64,000 nucleotides of DNA from Burkholderia arboris (GCF_902499125.1 NZ_CABVPX010000021.1:1-64000), one strand, 5' to 3'. Positions 36,661 through 46,032 are shown, numbered from the stretch's first letter. Notes: a model not told the origin generated them from the sequence alone. Program-made: numbers and translations.

Positions 36661-37461
36661 ATGTTGCAGGAGAGTCCGCCGCGAAGCGTCTCCGCGGGCG
36701 TGCCCGGCGAGCGCGAGTACGCGCAAGCCGCACGCCCGTTCCTGTTTCTCTCCGATCTGCATCTGAGCGAAGCGATTCCGAAGACGGTCGCCGCGTTCGA
36801 GCATTTCGTGAAATACACCGCCGACAGCGCCGACTCGGTGTTCATTCTCGGCGACCTGTTCGAATACTGGATCGGCGACGACATCCTCGACGACGATCCG
36901 TTCGCCGCACGCATGGCCGCGTTGATGCACACGTTCTCCGAGCGCGGGATCGCGCTCTACGTGATGCACGGCAATCGCGATTTCCTGCTCGGCCGGCGCT
37001 TCATGAAGGCAGCCGGCGCGATGCTGCTGCACGACCCGTCGCTGATCATGGCGTTCGGCCAGCGCATCGTGCTCGCGCACGGCGACGCGCAATGCACGGC
37101 CGACCGCGGCTACCAGGTGTTCCGCCGCTTCGCGCGCAACCGGGTCGCGCAATGGCTGTTCCTCGCGTGGCCATTCCGCATGCGCCGCGCGCTCGCGCAG
37201 CGCATGCGCTCGAACAGCGAAGCAGGCCGGATGCGCCCTGCTTCGGCCATCTACGATGTCACGCGTGAAGGTGTGGCCGCACTGTTCCGGAAGAGCCGGG
37301 CGAGCGTGATCATTCACGGTCATACGCACCGCCCCGCTTGCCACACGGAACCCGGCGGCATTCGCTGGGTGCTGCCCGACTGGGATCTCGATCACGGCAC
37401 GCCGCGCGGCGGCTACCTGCGCGTCGACGCGGAAGGCATCCACCCGATGCCGCTCGACTGA
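36661..37461 (+). CDS. lpxH: UDP-2,3-diacylglucosamine diphosphatase
   Basis: This lipid A pathway enzyme hydrolyses UDP-2,3-diacylglucosamine to lipid X and UMP at the inner membrane surface. It has 266 residues. The metallophosphoesterase ligands are FLSDLHL, GDLFEYWIGDD, HGNRDFLLG, the histidine in LAHGD and HGHTHRP. A 20-residue N-terminal extension precedes the core. It follows ppiB closely and is probably read through from it. Confidence 0.94.
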   Translation: MLQESPPRSVSAGVPGEREYAQAARPFLFLSDLHLSEAIPKTVAAFEHFVKYTADSADSVFILGDLFEYWIGDDILDDDPFAARMAALMHTFSERGIALYVMHGNRDFLLGRRFMKAAGAMLLHDPSLIMAFGQRIVLAHGDAQCTADRGYQVFRRFARNRVAQWLFLAWPFRMRRALAQRMRSNSEAGRMRPASAIYDVTREGVAALFRKSRASVIIHGHTHRPACHTEPGGIRWVLPDWDLDHGTPRGGYLRVDAEGIHPMPLD

Positions 37462-37518
37462 CGCCGCCGCGGCTGCCGCCGTACTTCGCACGACCGGCAG
37501 CCATCGGCGCCCGTCGCG

Positions 37519-38292
37519 TTACACCTGACGTTCGACCGTCTTTCCTTCCAGCACCGCCGACAGCCTGCGCAGGTCGAGACGCGCCGCATCGGCGCCCTGC
37601 AGCGTTTCCAGATGCGTGCCGAGCCGCTCGAGCGCGGCGACGATTTCGTCGACACGGCGGCTTTCCTTCGCCGCGTGATCGATCAGCCCGTGGATCGCGA
37701 GCGACATCGGATCGTCGGCGTTCGGCGTGATCCCGTACGCGCAGAATGCCGCGCGCTCGGGCTGCGGCTTCGGCTGCGCCGGCATCACGACGCGCGCCGG
37801 ATTGCCGACCGCCGTGCCGCCTGCCGGCACCGGCTTCACGACCACCGCGTTCGAGCCGATCTTCGCCCCCGCCCCGACCGTGAAACCGCCAAGCACCTTC
37901 GCGCCCGCGCCGACGATCACGCCGGCTTCGAGCGTCGGGTGGCGCTTCGCGCCGCGCGTGAGCGACGTGCCACCCAGCGTCACGCCCTGATAGATCGTGC
38001 AGTCGTCACCGATGATCGCCGTCTCGCCGATCACGACACCCATGCCGTGATCGATGAACACGCGCCGGCCGATCGTCGCGCCGGGATGGATCTCGATACC
38101 CGTCATGAACCGGCCGGCCTGCGACGCGAACCGCGCGAGCCAGTAACGCTTCGCGCGCCAGCATGCGTGCGCGAAACGGTGCAGCACGAGCGCATGCAGC
38201 CCCGGATAACAGGTCAGCACTTCCCACGCACTGCGAGCGGCGGGATCCCGCTCGCGAATCGTTGCAACGTCTTCGCGCAGTCTCGTGAACAT
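37519..38292 (-). CDS. cysE: serine O-acetyltransferase
   Basis: This enzyme acetylates serine with acetyl-CoA, the first step of cysteine synthesis. It has 257 residues from the ATG at 38292, chosen because MFTRLREDVATI matches the family N-terminus. The left-handed beta-helix with hexapeptide repeats includes IHPGATIGRRVFIDHGMGVV, with the catalytic DH pair, and GDDCTIYQGVTLGGTS. The C-terminus is extended by about 75 residues beyond the helix and predicted helical. It converges with lpxH. Confidence 0.93.
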   Translation of the reverse strand: MFTRLREDVATIRERDPAARSAWEVLTCYPGLHALVLHRFAHACWRAKRYWLARFASQAGRFMTGIEIHPGATIGRRVFIDHGMGVVIGETAIIGDDCTIYQGVTLGGTSLTRGAKRHPTLEAGVIVGAGAKVLGGFTVGAGAKIGSNAVVVKPVPAGGTAVGNPARVVMPAQPKPQPERAAFCAYGITPNADDPMSLAIHGLIDHAAKESRRVDEIVAALERLGTHLETLQGADAARLDLRRLSAVLEGKTVERQV

Positions 38293-38597
38293 GATGTGGT
38301 CTGGGAAAAAGCCGGCGCGCATCGCCGGCAATGACCGGCCGTTATCGCGCCGGGTAATTTGCTTATGACGTCCGGCGATTGTAGGGCCAGTCGCGCACGG
38401 CCGCACGCGGTCGCGTGTTCACCCCGCCGCCGGCACGGGTATTCGGGCGGGAGGCTGGCTGGAGCGGGCTTCCGGGGAGGATTGGCCGGGTGGAATGCGC
38501 CGGACCCGGCGGCTCCGGCCGGCCGTCGCAGGACCCGCCCAGCCCGAAGCGGCACGCGGGCTGCGACCGAACGACCGGCAGCCGGTACGCCGGCCGC
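38293..38597. other. spacer between trmJ and cysE
   Basis: This 305-bp stretch is very GC rich and contains no credible gene. It must include the cysE promoter near its left end, but no clear -35/-10 pair is visible. No terminator hairpin with a T run follows trmJ. Confidence 0.45.
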
Positions 38598-39467
38598 CTA
38601 CGCGTCGCCGTCGGGCTTGCCCGACTTCAGCAGGATGTGCTTCGCGACGCCGCGCAGGATGTTGACCTCCTCGCGCTCGAGGCCCGTGCGCGCGAACAGG
38701 CGCCGCAGCCGCGGCATCAGCTTCTTCGGATTGCGTGGATCGAGGAAATCGAGCGCGATCAGCGCGTTCTCGAGGTGCATATACATCCGCTCGATCTCGT
38801 CGCTCTGCGCGAGCGTGCCGGCTTCGGCCGACGGTTGCGCCAACGGCCCGCTCGCCTGCTCGAGAAACGCGACGCGCAGCTCGTACGCGAGCACCTGCAC
38901 GGCCTGCGCGAGATTCAGCGAACTGTAGGCCGGGTTCGCCGGGATGTGCGCGAGCGCGCTACACTGCTCGACATGCTCGTTCGCGAGACCGGTACGCTCG
39001 TTGCCGAACACGAGCGCGATGTCGCCCGTGCCGACCTGCGCACACGCCTGCGTGGCAGCCGCGCGCGGCGCGAGGCGCGGCGGCCCGTACTCGCGCGTGC
39101 GCGCGGTCAGCGCGATCGACCAGTGGACGCCGGACAGCGCGTCGCCGAGCGTCGGCACGACATGCGCGGATGCGAGGACGTCGTCCGCGCCGCTGGCCAT
39201 CGCGATCGCCTCGGGATCGCTCTGCACGTGCGGCACGCGCGGCGCGACCAGCACGAGACGCGAAAAGCCCATCGTCTTCAGCGCGCGGGCGGCCGCCCCG
39301 ACATTGCCGGGATGGCTCGGCTCGACGAGCACGAAGCGGGTGGACGTGAAGCCGCCGGACGGCGGCCGGGACGAGGCCGCGCCCGGCTCGGACGGCGCGG
39401 CGGTGTTCTGCGGGGTTTCCACTACGTGACGACTCGGTTCATCAGAATGGCAGTATGGTATCGCCAT
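38598..39467 (-). CDS. trmJ: tRNA (cytidine/uridine-2'-O-)-methyltransferase TrmJ
   Basis: This SPOUT-family methyltransferase modifies the ribose at position 32 of tRNAs using SAM. It has 289 residues. A 40-residue variable leader precedes FVLVEPSHPGNVGAAARALK, the RNA-binding face. The knotted SAM site includes VFGNERTGL and ANPAYSSLNLAQAV. The helical C-terminal region ends the protein. The ATG at 39467 is the longest start; a later start is possible. It is divergent from suhB, an arrangement also seen in enterobacteria. Confidence 0.9.
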   Translation of the reverse strand: MAIPYCHSDEPSRHVVETPQNTAAPSEPGAASSRPPSGGFTSTRFVLVEPSHPGNVGAAARALKTMGFSRLVLVAPRVPHVQSDPEAIAMASGADDVLASAHVVPTLGDALSGVHWSIALTARTREYGPPRLAPRAAATQACAQVGTGDIALVFGNERTGLANEHVEQCSALAHIPANPAYSSLNLAQAVQVLAYELRVAFLEQASGPLAQPSAEAGTLAQSDEIERMYMHLENALIALDFLDPRNPKKLMPRLRRLFARTGLEREEVNILRGVAKHILLKSGKPDGDA

Positions 39468-39704
39468 CGCCGCGGCAAACCCACTCGTCCGGACGGACAG
39501 TGGGGGTTTCCCCGTATTCCGGCTGCCTGAAACTGCCGAAAATCGGGTAAAATCATGCCTTTACGCGTCGTGCACCTTGTACGGCGCGGGTCGTACCCCG
39601 CTCTTTGTCAATTCGCGTCTCATCTCGCCCGGCATGCTTGCGCCGTTCCGGGCGGTTGTTCCACTTCGTGGCGGCCCGTGCCGCCGGCTACAGGATCCAG
39701 GCTC

Positions 39705-40508
39705 ATGCATCCCATGCTCAACATTGCTGTCAAGGCTGCGCGCCGCGCCGGACAGATCATCAATCGCGCGTCCCTCGATCTCGACCTGATCGAGATCCGC
39801 AAGAAGCAGCAGAACGACTTCGTCACCGAAGTGGACAAGGCCGCAGAAGACGCGATCATCGAGACGCTGAAGACCGCCTACCCCGACCACGCGATCCTCG
39901 CGGAAGAATCGGGCGAATCCGACAACGAATCCGAATTCAAGTGGATCATCGATCCGCTCGACGGCACGACCAACTTCATCCACGGCTTCCCGTACTACTG
40001 CGTGTCGATCGCGCTCGAGCACAAGGGTGTCGTCACGCAGGCCGTCGTCTACGATCCGAACAAGAACGACCTGTTCACGGCCACCCGCGGCCGCGGCGCG
40101 TACCTGAACGACCGCCGCATCCGCGTCGGCCGCCGCGACCGCCTGGCGGACGCACTGGTCGGCACGGGTTTCCCGTTCCGTGAAAAGGACGGCCTCGACG
40201 CGTATGCACGCCTCTTCACCGAAATGACGCAGGCCTGCACGGGCCTGCGCCGCCCGGGCGCGGCGGCACTCGACCTCGCGAACGTCGCGGCCGGCCGCCT
40301 CGACGCGTTCTTCGAGCAAGGCATCAACGTGTGGGACATGGCCGCGGGCAGCCTGCTGATCACCGAAGCCGGCGGCCTCGTCGGCAACTACACGGGCGAC
40401 GCCGATTTCCTGCATCGCCATGAGATCGTCGCCGCGAACCCGAAGATCTACGCGCAGATGATCCCGATCCTGAACCGCTACAGCCGAGTGCACCCGGCAG
40501 CGGAGTAA
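39705..40508 (+). CDS. suhB: inositol-1-monophosphatase SuhB
   Basis: This magnesium-dependent inositol monophosphatase family member has 267 residues from the ATG at 39705, the same length as Escherichia coli SuhB. Metal ligands are visible in [17 protein letters not shown] and the C-terminal [17 protein letters not shown]. In E. coli SuhB also works in rRNA transcription antitermination; conservation of that role here is inference. Confidence 0.94.
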
Positions 40509-40817
40509 GCCCGGGCCGCGCCCGCATGGCGCGGCTTTCGCGCAAACCGCTCGCAGGCATCGTCGTGACCGCGCGCCGCCCGTCGCCCGGGAGGCCGGAA
40601 ATCTTCCGTGCGCAAGGGGCGCTTCGTGCGCCTATCCTGAAGGTGCCTGAGTCGTTCGGGCGGGTCGGCATATTGCCGCCGCCCATACCGGTTGGCCGGC
40701 AACGACAATGAATGGCTTGCGTCCGGCATGCCCGCGCGGCGAACGACGCCGCCCGTCTGCCGGCCCCCGCACGTATCAACACCGCCACGACGCCGTGGCA
40801 ATCGCATCCGAGTCCCC
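40509..40817. other. spacer between suhB and the FAD oxidoreductase gene
   Basis: This 309-bp stretch holds no credible gene. The reading frame of the next gene is open for 42 codons upstream of its preferred start but shows no family pattern there. No strong promoter or terminator is visible. Confidence 0.45.
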
Positions 40818-42440
40818 ATGTTACGGCTAAGCGAAATTAAACTCCCCCTCGACCACCCCGAAAGCGCGCTCGAGGCCGCGATTCGCGCGCGCCTCGACGA
40901 GCTTGGCGTGGCGGCGGACGAGCTCCTCCGTTACACCGTGTTCCGCCGCGCGCACGATGCGCGCAAGCGTTCGGACATCAAGCTCACGTATATCGTCGAT
41001 CTCGAGGTCAAGGACGAAGCGGCCGCGCGCAAGCGCATCGCCGGCAAGCCGCATTGCGGCGTGACGCCCGACATGGCGTACCACTTCGTCACGAAGGCGC
41101 CCGAGCACGCCGATTTCCTGCGGCCGGTCGTCATCGGCATGGGGCCGTGCGGCCTGTTTGCCGGGCTGATCCTTGCGCAGATGGGGTTCCGCCCCATCAT
41201 CCTCGAGCGCGGCAAGGCCGTACGCGAGCGCACCAAGGACACCTTCGGCCTGTGGCGCAAGAGCGTGCTCAACCCCGAATCCAACGTGCAGTTCGGCGAA
41301 GGCGGCGCCGGGACGTTTTCCGACGGCAAGCTGTACAGCCAGATCAAGGATCCCAACCACTATGGCCGCAAGGTGCTGGACGAATTCGTCAAGGCCGGCG
41401 CGCCCGAGGACATCCTGTATCTGAGCCGGCCGCACATCGGCACGTTCCGCCTCGTCAGCATGGTGGAGAAAATGCGCGCGTCGATTCACGAACTGGGTGG
41501 CGAAGTGCGCTTCGAAACCCGCGTCGACGACATCGAAATCGATCAGGGCAAGGTGCGCGCGCTCAAGCTGTCGAACGGGGAAACGCTGCGGTGCGACCGC
41601 GTGGTGCTGGCCGTCGGCCACAGCGCGCGCGACACGTTCCAGATGCTGCACGATCGCGGCGTCTATATCGAAGCCAAGCCGTTCTCGCTGGGTTTCCGGA
41701 TCGAACATCCGCAGGGGCTGATCGACCGCAGCCGCTTCGGCAAGTTTGCGGGCCACAAGCAGCTCGGCGCGGCCGACTACAAGGTGGTTCACCACAGCAG
41801 TAACGGACGGGCCGTCTACAGCTTCTGCATGTGCCCGGGCGGCACGGTGGTCGCGGCGACCTCCGAGCCCGGCCGCGTGGTCACCAACGGGATGAGCCAG
41901 TATTCGCGCGCCGAGCGCAATGCGAATGCGGGCATCGTGGTCGGCATCACGCCGGACGACTACCCCGGCGGCCCGCTCGCGGGCATCGCGTTCCAGCGCA
42001 AATGGGAAGAGCGTGCGTTCGAACTCGGCGGCGGCGATTACCGCGCGCCGGGCCAGCTGGTCGGCGACTTCATCGCAGGCCGGCCGTCGACGTCGCTCGG
42101 CTCCGTGGAGCCGTCGTACAAGCCCGGCGTGAACCCGACCGACCTCAGCACCGCGCTGCCTGACTACGTGATCGAAGCCATCCGCGAAGCCCTGCCCGAG
42201 ATCGACAAGAAGATCTCCGGCTTCGCGATGCACGATGCGGTGCTGACCGGCGTGGAGACGCGCACGTCGTCGCCGATCCGGATTCGGCGCAAGGACGATT
42301 ACCAGAGCATGAACGTCGAAGGGCTTTATCCCGCCGGCGAAGGCGCCGGTTATGCGGGCGGTATCTATTCGGCAGCCATTGACGGTATCGAGGTCGCGCA
42401 GGCGGTGGCGCTCAGCATGACGCCGGCGCACGCGTCCTGA
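40818..42440 (+). CDS. NAD(P)/FAD-dependent oxidoreductase
   Basis: This 540-residue flavoprotein starts at the ATG at 40818 (MLRLSEIKLP). A 90-residue N-terminal alpha/beta domain precedes the Rossmann FAD-binding motif VVIGMGPCGLFAGL. GEGGAGTFSDGKLYS is a hallmark of this uncharacterised dehydrogenase family, and the C-terminal FAD contact is EGLYPAGEGAGYAGGI. No membrane or export signal is seen. The electron donor and substrate are unknown. Confidence 0.88.
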   Translation: MLRLSEIKLPLDHPESALEAAIRARLDELGVAADELLRYTVFRRAHDARKRSDIKLTYIVDLEVKDEAAARKRIAGKPHCGVTPDMAYHFVTKAPEHADFLRPVVIGMGPCGLFAGLILAQMGFRPIILERGKAVRERTKDTFGLWRKSVLNPESNVQFGEGGAGTFSDGKLYSQIKDPNHYGRKVLDEFVKAGAPEDILYLSRPHIGTFRLVSMVEKMRASIHELGGEVRFETRVDDIEIDQGKVRALKLSNGETLRCDRVVLAVGHSARDTFQMLHDRGVYIEAKPFSLGFRIEHPQGLIDRSRFGKFAGHKQLGAADYKVVHHSSNGRAVYSFCMCPGGTVVAATSEPGRVVTNGMSQYSRAERNANAGIVVGITPDDYPGGPLAGIAFQRKWEERAFELGGGDYRAPGQLVGDFIAGRPSTSLGSVEPSYKPGVNPTDLSTALPDYVIEAIREALPEIDKKISGFAMHDAVLTGVETRTSSPIRIRRKDDYQSMNVEGLYPAGEGAGYAGGIYSAAIDGIEVAQAVALSMTPAHAS

Positions 42441-42565
42441 CGTGCTGTACGGAGCCGGCGCGTGCAGGTCCGTGACCTGAGCGACGCCGGCTTTCGTATG
42501 GTCACCCGGGAACGCGATCGGGCAGCGGCATGAGGACGGCCGCTGCCCGATCGCGCAAGCTCCGG

Positions 42566-42623
42566 CAACCTGGCCAAACGGCGAACTTCGCACGTGCACG
42601 GCGTAGCCACTGGCAAACTCGGG
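42566..42623 (+). repeat. fragment of the mutS upstream region (copy A, truncated)
   Basis: CTGGCCAAACGGCGAACTTC and TGGCAAACTCGGG closely match the sequence 50-80 bp upstream of mutS (51578-51634). The match stops before the mutS start codon is reached. It lies between the FAD oxidoreductase gene and the EthD-like gene and marks the left edge of the accessory region. Confidence 0.65.
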
Positions 42624-42681
42624 TCTCGTCCCGCAGGGGCGCCATATGCGGATGCGGTGCCTGGCGATCTCCGAACCTTGA

Positions 42682-43008
42682 TCAGACTTCCGAACGCTCC
42701 ACCACCACTTCGCTGATTTGCAGCACGGGTTGGATATCCGTGTAATTGGCGATGTCGGCCATGATCTCCTGCGCGTGCGGGTCGCGCGCCGCCTGGAAAG
42801 CTTCGACGGAAGTGCAGACGAAGTCGCACTTGGCCACGTAAACCGGATCAACGCCCGGAGCACCGCCTGCGATGCCCTTGTCCACCGTGTAATACAGACA
42901 TGCAGCGCCGAGCCGCTGTTTCACCATTGGCATATGGCTCTCGCGGTAGTACGCATGATCGAATCGCGCACCTGCGGCGTACGGGTACATGACACTGACT
43001 TTGATCAT
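42682..43008 (-). CDS. EthD-family protein
   Basis: This 108-residue dimeric alpha-beta barrel protein of the EthD family starts at the ATG at 43008, with CAGGAG upstream. Family features are MIKVSVMYPY, YRESHMPMVKQRLG and the C-terminal DIQPVLQISEVV. EthD-like proteins are often linked to oxidative catabolism, but no partner genes are present. It lies between two mutS-leader relics and may itself be part of an inserted module. Confidence 0.85.
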   Translation of the reverse strand: MIKVSVMYPYAAGARFDHAYYRESHMPMVKQRLGAACLYYTVDKGIAGGAPGVDPVYVAKCDFVCTSVEAFQAARDPHAQEIMADIANYTDIQPVLQISEVVVERSEV

Positions 43009-43270
43009 CGGGTTCTCCTGTTGCTGTACGGTAATCGGGGCGGCGCCGCCCGCGAGACGACGTCGAGGTCGCCGATATAGGGCGTGGCCAGGGCTTCTTC
43101 CAGAATCGGGATACTCATTCTTCCGATTGTAAGCACCGGTGACCCCGTCTTGCCAGTTTGGCGGCGCTGGGAGTCCAACGATGCGGGAGCCGTTCGGCGA
43201 CATCGGACGCTTTGTGGGTCGGCAGTGGGATGAGTACGCCCCTCAGATAGCGGCAGATCGCCATCACCCA

Positions 43271-43435
43271 CACCCGGCCAAACGGCCCACTTCGCGCGCC
43301 TGCATCGAAGCCATTGGCAAACCCGGGCAACCCAAGCAACAACTTCATGCCCGACCTGTGACCACGCTGTCGCCCGAAGCCATCGCCGGCCACCCCCAAC
43401 GATGCAGCAGTCCCTGCGCCAAGCCAGACAAGGCA
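43271..43435 (+). repeat. mutS 5'-end relic (copy B)
   Basis: About 150 bp align at high identity with 51577-51727: the mutS leader, the start codon (changed to GTG), and the codons for TTLSPEA. Then a small deletion shifts the frame near CACCCCCAACGATGCAGCAG. After CCTGCGCC the sequence leaves mutS and shows GACAAGGC, the tail shared with copies C, D and E. It cannot make a functional product. Confidence 0.8.
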
Positions 43436-43497
43436 TGACAGCCGCATAAGTCAAACACACTCACGGCGTACGAATTGGCCATGAATCGACTGGAAAC

Positions 43498-43812
43498 GTG
43501 GTGGATATAGGCGAATTTGCCCGACTGCCGGCGAGCATACTTGAGACCCCAATGCCCCTGCCGGACACATCCATGGCTTCCTCAAACCTGCAAGCGATCG
43601 TGTGCGGCAAGACTATCCAGGTTGTCTTGATGGCTGATGCTGGAACGGCCAGTATTTTTGTCGTGGACAATGATGACGGTTCCCATCAGTCAAAAATCAT
43701 GAACGTCCGCCAGTACTTTGATGCCGGCATGGCTGATGAGGGTGTTGCCCGTCACGTACTCAATGTTGTCGTGGCGGCGATCGAGCGGCGTGGTCAGCGC
43801 TGGGCGCACTGA
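43498..43812 (+). CDS. hypothetical small protein
   Basis: This is a frame of up to 104 residues with a GTG at 43498; ATG starts at 43552 or 43573 would give 86 or 79 residues. The recognisable core is LQAIVCGKTIQVVLMADAGT and RQYFDAGMADEGVARHVLNV, predicted alpha/beta. There is no signal peptide or known motif. It is the first gene to the right of relic copy B. Codon use is less GC-biased than in the core genes. Function unknown. Confidence 0.5.
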   Translation: MVDIGEFARLPASILETPMPLPDTSMASSNLQAIVCGKTIQVVLMADAGTASIFVVDNDDGSHQSKIMNVRQYFDAGMADEGVARHVLNVVVAAIERRGQRWAH

Positions 43813-43864
43813 ACTTCAGCTTGCTCGTTCGTCGGACCGTACAAGACTCACCCGCGCGTTGACG

Positions 43865-44176
43865 TCAGAGGGTCGTCAACAATCGCAACTGGTGCTCGGT
43901 TTCGGTTCCCTTAACCAGCGCATAGCACCGCGTCTCCCGCCGCTCGACGACAGAAAGGCCCTCCGCATCGGAGAAGGTGTTCCATACGACGCCGTCAATA
44001 CTTGCAAATTCGCCGCGCGTTCGCGCAAAGGCACGCAACAGCGGACTTGCCTCACGACGAAGAACGACACGGTCCGCATTGAGCACATAGGTCGACCAGC
44101 CACCGCGGAGGATCAGGTAATAGGGTATCGAGCGGTGGTCAATTTTCATGAGCGGATCTGTTTCTTTCATTGTCAT
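43865..44176 (-). CDS. hypothetical small protein
   Basis: This 103-residue soluble protein begins MTMKETDPLMKIDHRS (or two codons later). The sequence shows alternating hydrophobic strands (YYLILRGGWSTYVLNADRVVL) and no cysteines in a metal pattern. No ribosome-binding site is obvious. It is convergent with the preceding gene. I do not recognise a family. Confidence 0.5.
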   Translation of the reverse strand: MTMKETDPLMKIDHRSIPYYLILRGGWSTYVLNADRVVLRREASPLLRAFARTRGEFASIDGVVWNTFSDAEGLSVVERRETRCYALVKGTETEHQLRLLTTL

Positions 44177-44348
44177 CGCTACGCGGTCTGACCGTTCGCC
44201 TTGCCGGTGACGTTACTGACTCGAGCAGTGCGCGACCGCGGCCGGATGGTGAAACTGGCCAGATCGCGGCGCTTCTCGATGGCGGACGCTTCTGCTTGCG
44301 CTGCCCCAACGGCCTCTCCGCTCGTGACAACCAAACAGGGAGGAGCAA

Positions 44349-44564
44349 ATGCGCTTCAATACACCCCGATTCCGCATCGACCCGACGCCCCGCAGGGCCG
44401 ACGGAGAGTACATCGCACACGCGAGAATTACGACGACACTGCTGGACGGAGGTGAGAGCGAGGTGCATTCCAGCGGCGATCTGGCGGGTAGCGACGCGCG
44501 CGACGATGCGATTGCGTACGCGACGCAATGGGCACAAGGATGGCTGGCCGCTCAGCCCGGCTGA
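44349..44564 (+). CDS. hypothetical small protein
   Basis: This 71-residue protein has a good ribosome-binding site (GGGAGGAG 3 to 10 nt before the ATG). The sequence RIDPTPRRADGEYIAHARIT and DDAIAYATQWAQGWLA suggests a small alpha/beta fold with a C-terminal amphipathic helix. Function unknown. Confidence 0.6.
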   Translation: MRFNTPRFRIDPTPRRADGEYIAHARITTTLLDGGESEVHSSGDLAGSDARDDAIAYATQWAQGWLAAQPG

Positions 44565-44618
44565 AGACACAAGGGAGGTAGCGCAACTGCGGCTTGAGCT
44601 TCGGGCATCGTGGATGCG

Positions 44619-44936
44619 TTACCGCCTGGGGTGCTTCATTTCCTCGGCTTCCATCGCGGCGAGTCGCTCTTCACTTGCGGATACGGATTCCATGACTTCG
44701 TTGATCGAAGCCAATGCATATTCGCAGGCCAGCTTCGCTTCTTCGACGGTAGCCTCCGGCTTGTCATCGTCGCTTGGCGGAGGGGAAAGCATGTCTCCGA
44801 GCATCATCGCCAACTCGAGGGTGTCCCATTGCTCACCCTTATGCTCTTTCTTCTTTATGTAGTGCCGGATTTCCGCGTCTTGCTCGGGCGAGAGTGGAAG
44901 GTGTCGAAACGTGTTGCTTGGGTTAGCGTCAATCAT
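44619..44936 (-). CDS. hypothetical acidic helical protein
   Basis: This is a 105-residue, strongly charged, mostly helical protein (LSPEQDAEIRHYIKKKEHKG; VSASEERLAAMEAEEMKHPR). A GGAG ribosome-binding site supports the ATG at 44936. It is the last of a run of minus-strand small genes from 46317 to 44619. There is no known domain. Confidence 0.6.
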   Translation of the reverse strand: MIDANPSNTFRHLPLSPEQDAEIRHYIKKKEHKGEQWDTLELAMMLGDMLSPPPSDDDKPEATVEEAKLACEYALASINEVMESVSASEERLAAMEAEEMKHPRR

Positions 44937-45029
44937 GATGTTGCTCCGACGATCGAATGCGACTCCCTTGAACTGCGGCCTTCAATGCGAGCGCACCCGA
45001 TAAAAAGATGAGCGTGATGGCGCAGGTTC

Positions 45030-45266
45030 CTATTTTCGGCCGCGCGAATCGTGAATGCGGTCGAGGCGACCCCAAAGCTCGTCCACTTGGAGTGCGAGGA
45101 CCTTGTTTCGCACGGATTGTGTGCGGAGCCTGATGAGCTTGACTCGCCAATACGCTGGATCGCTCACGGACGATCTGTTGACGAACGCGTGTTGCGCTTG
45201 CTCAAGCATCCCGATCGATCGTCTGATATGGGCTAACTCGCGTTCCATGTCGCAGTACCAGCTCAT
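45030..45266 (-). CDS. hypothetical small helical protein
   Basis: The 78-residue product begins MSWYCDMERELAHIRRS at the ATG at 45266, preceded by AGAAGG. It is predicted to be two long helices (coiled coil) with many Arg and Leu. No known domain. It belongs to the minus-strand small-gene run downstream of the S21 gene. Confidence 0.55.
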   Translation of the reverse strand: MSWYCDMERELAHIRRSIGMLEQAQHAFVNRSSVSDPAYWRVKLIRLRTQSVRNKVLALQVDELWGRLDRIHDSRGRK

Positions 45267-45529
45267 GTTTGTCGCCTTCTGATTACGATCTTCATCTTGA
45301 CGCGCCGCACGTCGAGCGCACATGCGCTCAATCGAAAGGCGATGCGCGAGTCAGTTTCGAGCAGTGTCACTGCCGCACGGCGCGACGGGCGCGCCAATCA
45401 TTCTTCTTGCCGCTGCGAGGCGGCCGGCCGGCATGCCACCTGCGTCGTCCAGCCGCCTTACCTCATGCTGGGGGTCAAGATGGCGACGTGAGAAGGCCCC
45501 TCGGCCGGCACGTCGTGCACGATGTTCGT
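45267..45529. other. non-coding gap downstream of the accessory S21 gene
   Basis: This 263-bp gap contains no convincing coding frame. It is GC rich, with short inverted repeats but no terminator with a T run. It could contain a promoter for the two genes at 45266-44619. Confidence 0.35.
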
Positions 45530-45742
45530 CTAGAACATCTTGCGGGGCGGCAGCATGCGCTTCGCCCGTAAGCGCTGCCTGGCAACGGCACTGGCTTTTT
45601 TCCGCTTGCGTTCCGTCGTGGGCTTTTCATAGCTCGTGCGACTGCGCAACTCCCGAATCAACCCGGTCTTCTCAATACCGCGCCGGAATCGCCGCAGCGC
45701 GACATCGATTGGTTCATTGACCTTCAGTGTGACGGTTGTCAT
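45530..45742 (-). CDS. rpsU: ribosomal protein bS21, accessory paralogue
   Basis: This 70-residue basic protein matches bS21 along its whole length: MTTVTLKVNEPIDVALRRF, IEKTGLIRELRSR, YEKPTTERKRKK and the basic tail. S21 binds the 30S platform near the anti-Shine-Dalgarno end of 16S rRNA and affects initiation. CAGGAG precedes the ATG. The location among unknown small genes in an accessory region, away from dnaG/rpoD, suggests an extra copy rather than the housekeeping gene, which I cannot see in this window. Confidence 0.85.
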   Translation of the reverse strand: MTTVTLKVNEPIDVALRRFRRGIEKTGLIRELRSRTSYEKPTTERKRKKASAVARQRLRAKRMLPPRKMF

Positions 45743-45775
45743 GTAGCTCCTGTTTGAAAACGTTTGACTGGAAAA

Positions 45776-45985
45776 CTAGCCGAGTCGTGTCATGACGGTG
45801 CTGGCTATCTCGTCAGATTCGAACTCCGAATACCCGGCTCCAATTGAAAATGCACGCACAGCCGCAAACATCTGCAGCTCTTGTTGATGGCACAGCGCAG
45901 AATGCGTCACTCCGGCGGGCAGTACAGCGCCGCTCCGAGCGACCTTGCACCGGCTGATCAGATCAAGAAGTTCGTCGACAATCAT
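45776..45985 (-). CDS. hypothetical small protein upstream of S21
   Basis: The 69-residue product begins MIVDELLDLISRCKVARSG. I chose 45985 because GGAGG lies 5 nt upstream; the frame is open four codons further. It is helical, with a central His/Gln-rich part (HSALCHQQELQMF). It is 33 bp upstream of the S21 gene and probably co-transcribed with it. Function unknown. Confidence 0.55.
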   Translation of the reverse strand: MIVDELLDLISRCKVARSGAVLPAGVTHSALCHQQELQMFAAVRAFSIGAGYSEFESDEIASTVMTRLG

Positions 45986-46032
45986 TTCGTCCTCCAAATT
46001 GCTCGCAGGTCACGTTGCCATAGCGAGTCGCG

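Noticed and set aside
43271..43435. Possible short protein from relic copy B using its GTG start
   Set aside because: A small deletion shifts the frame after about a dozen codons; it is a relic, not a gene.
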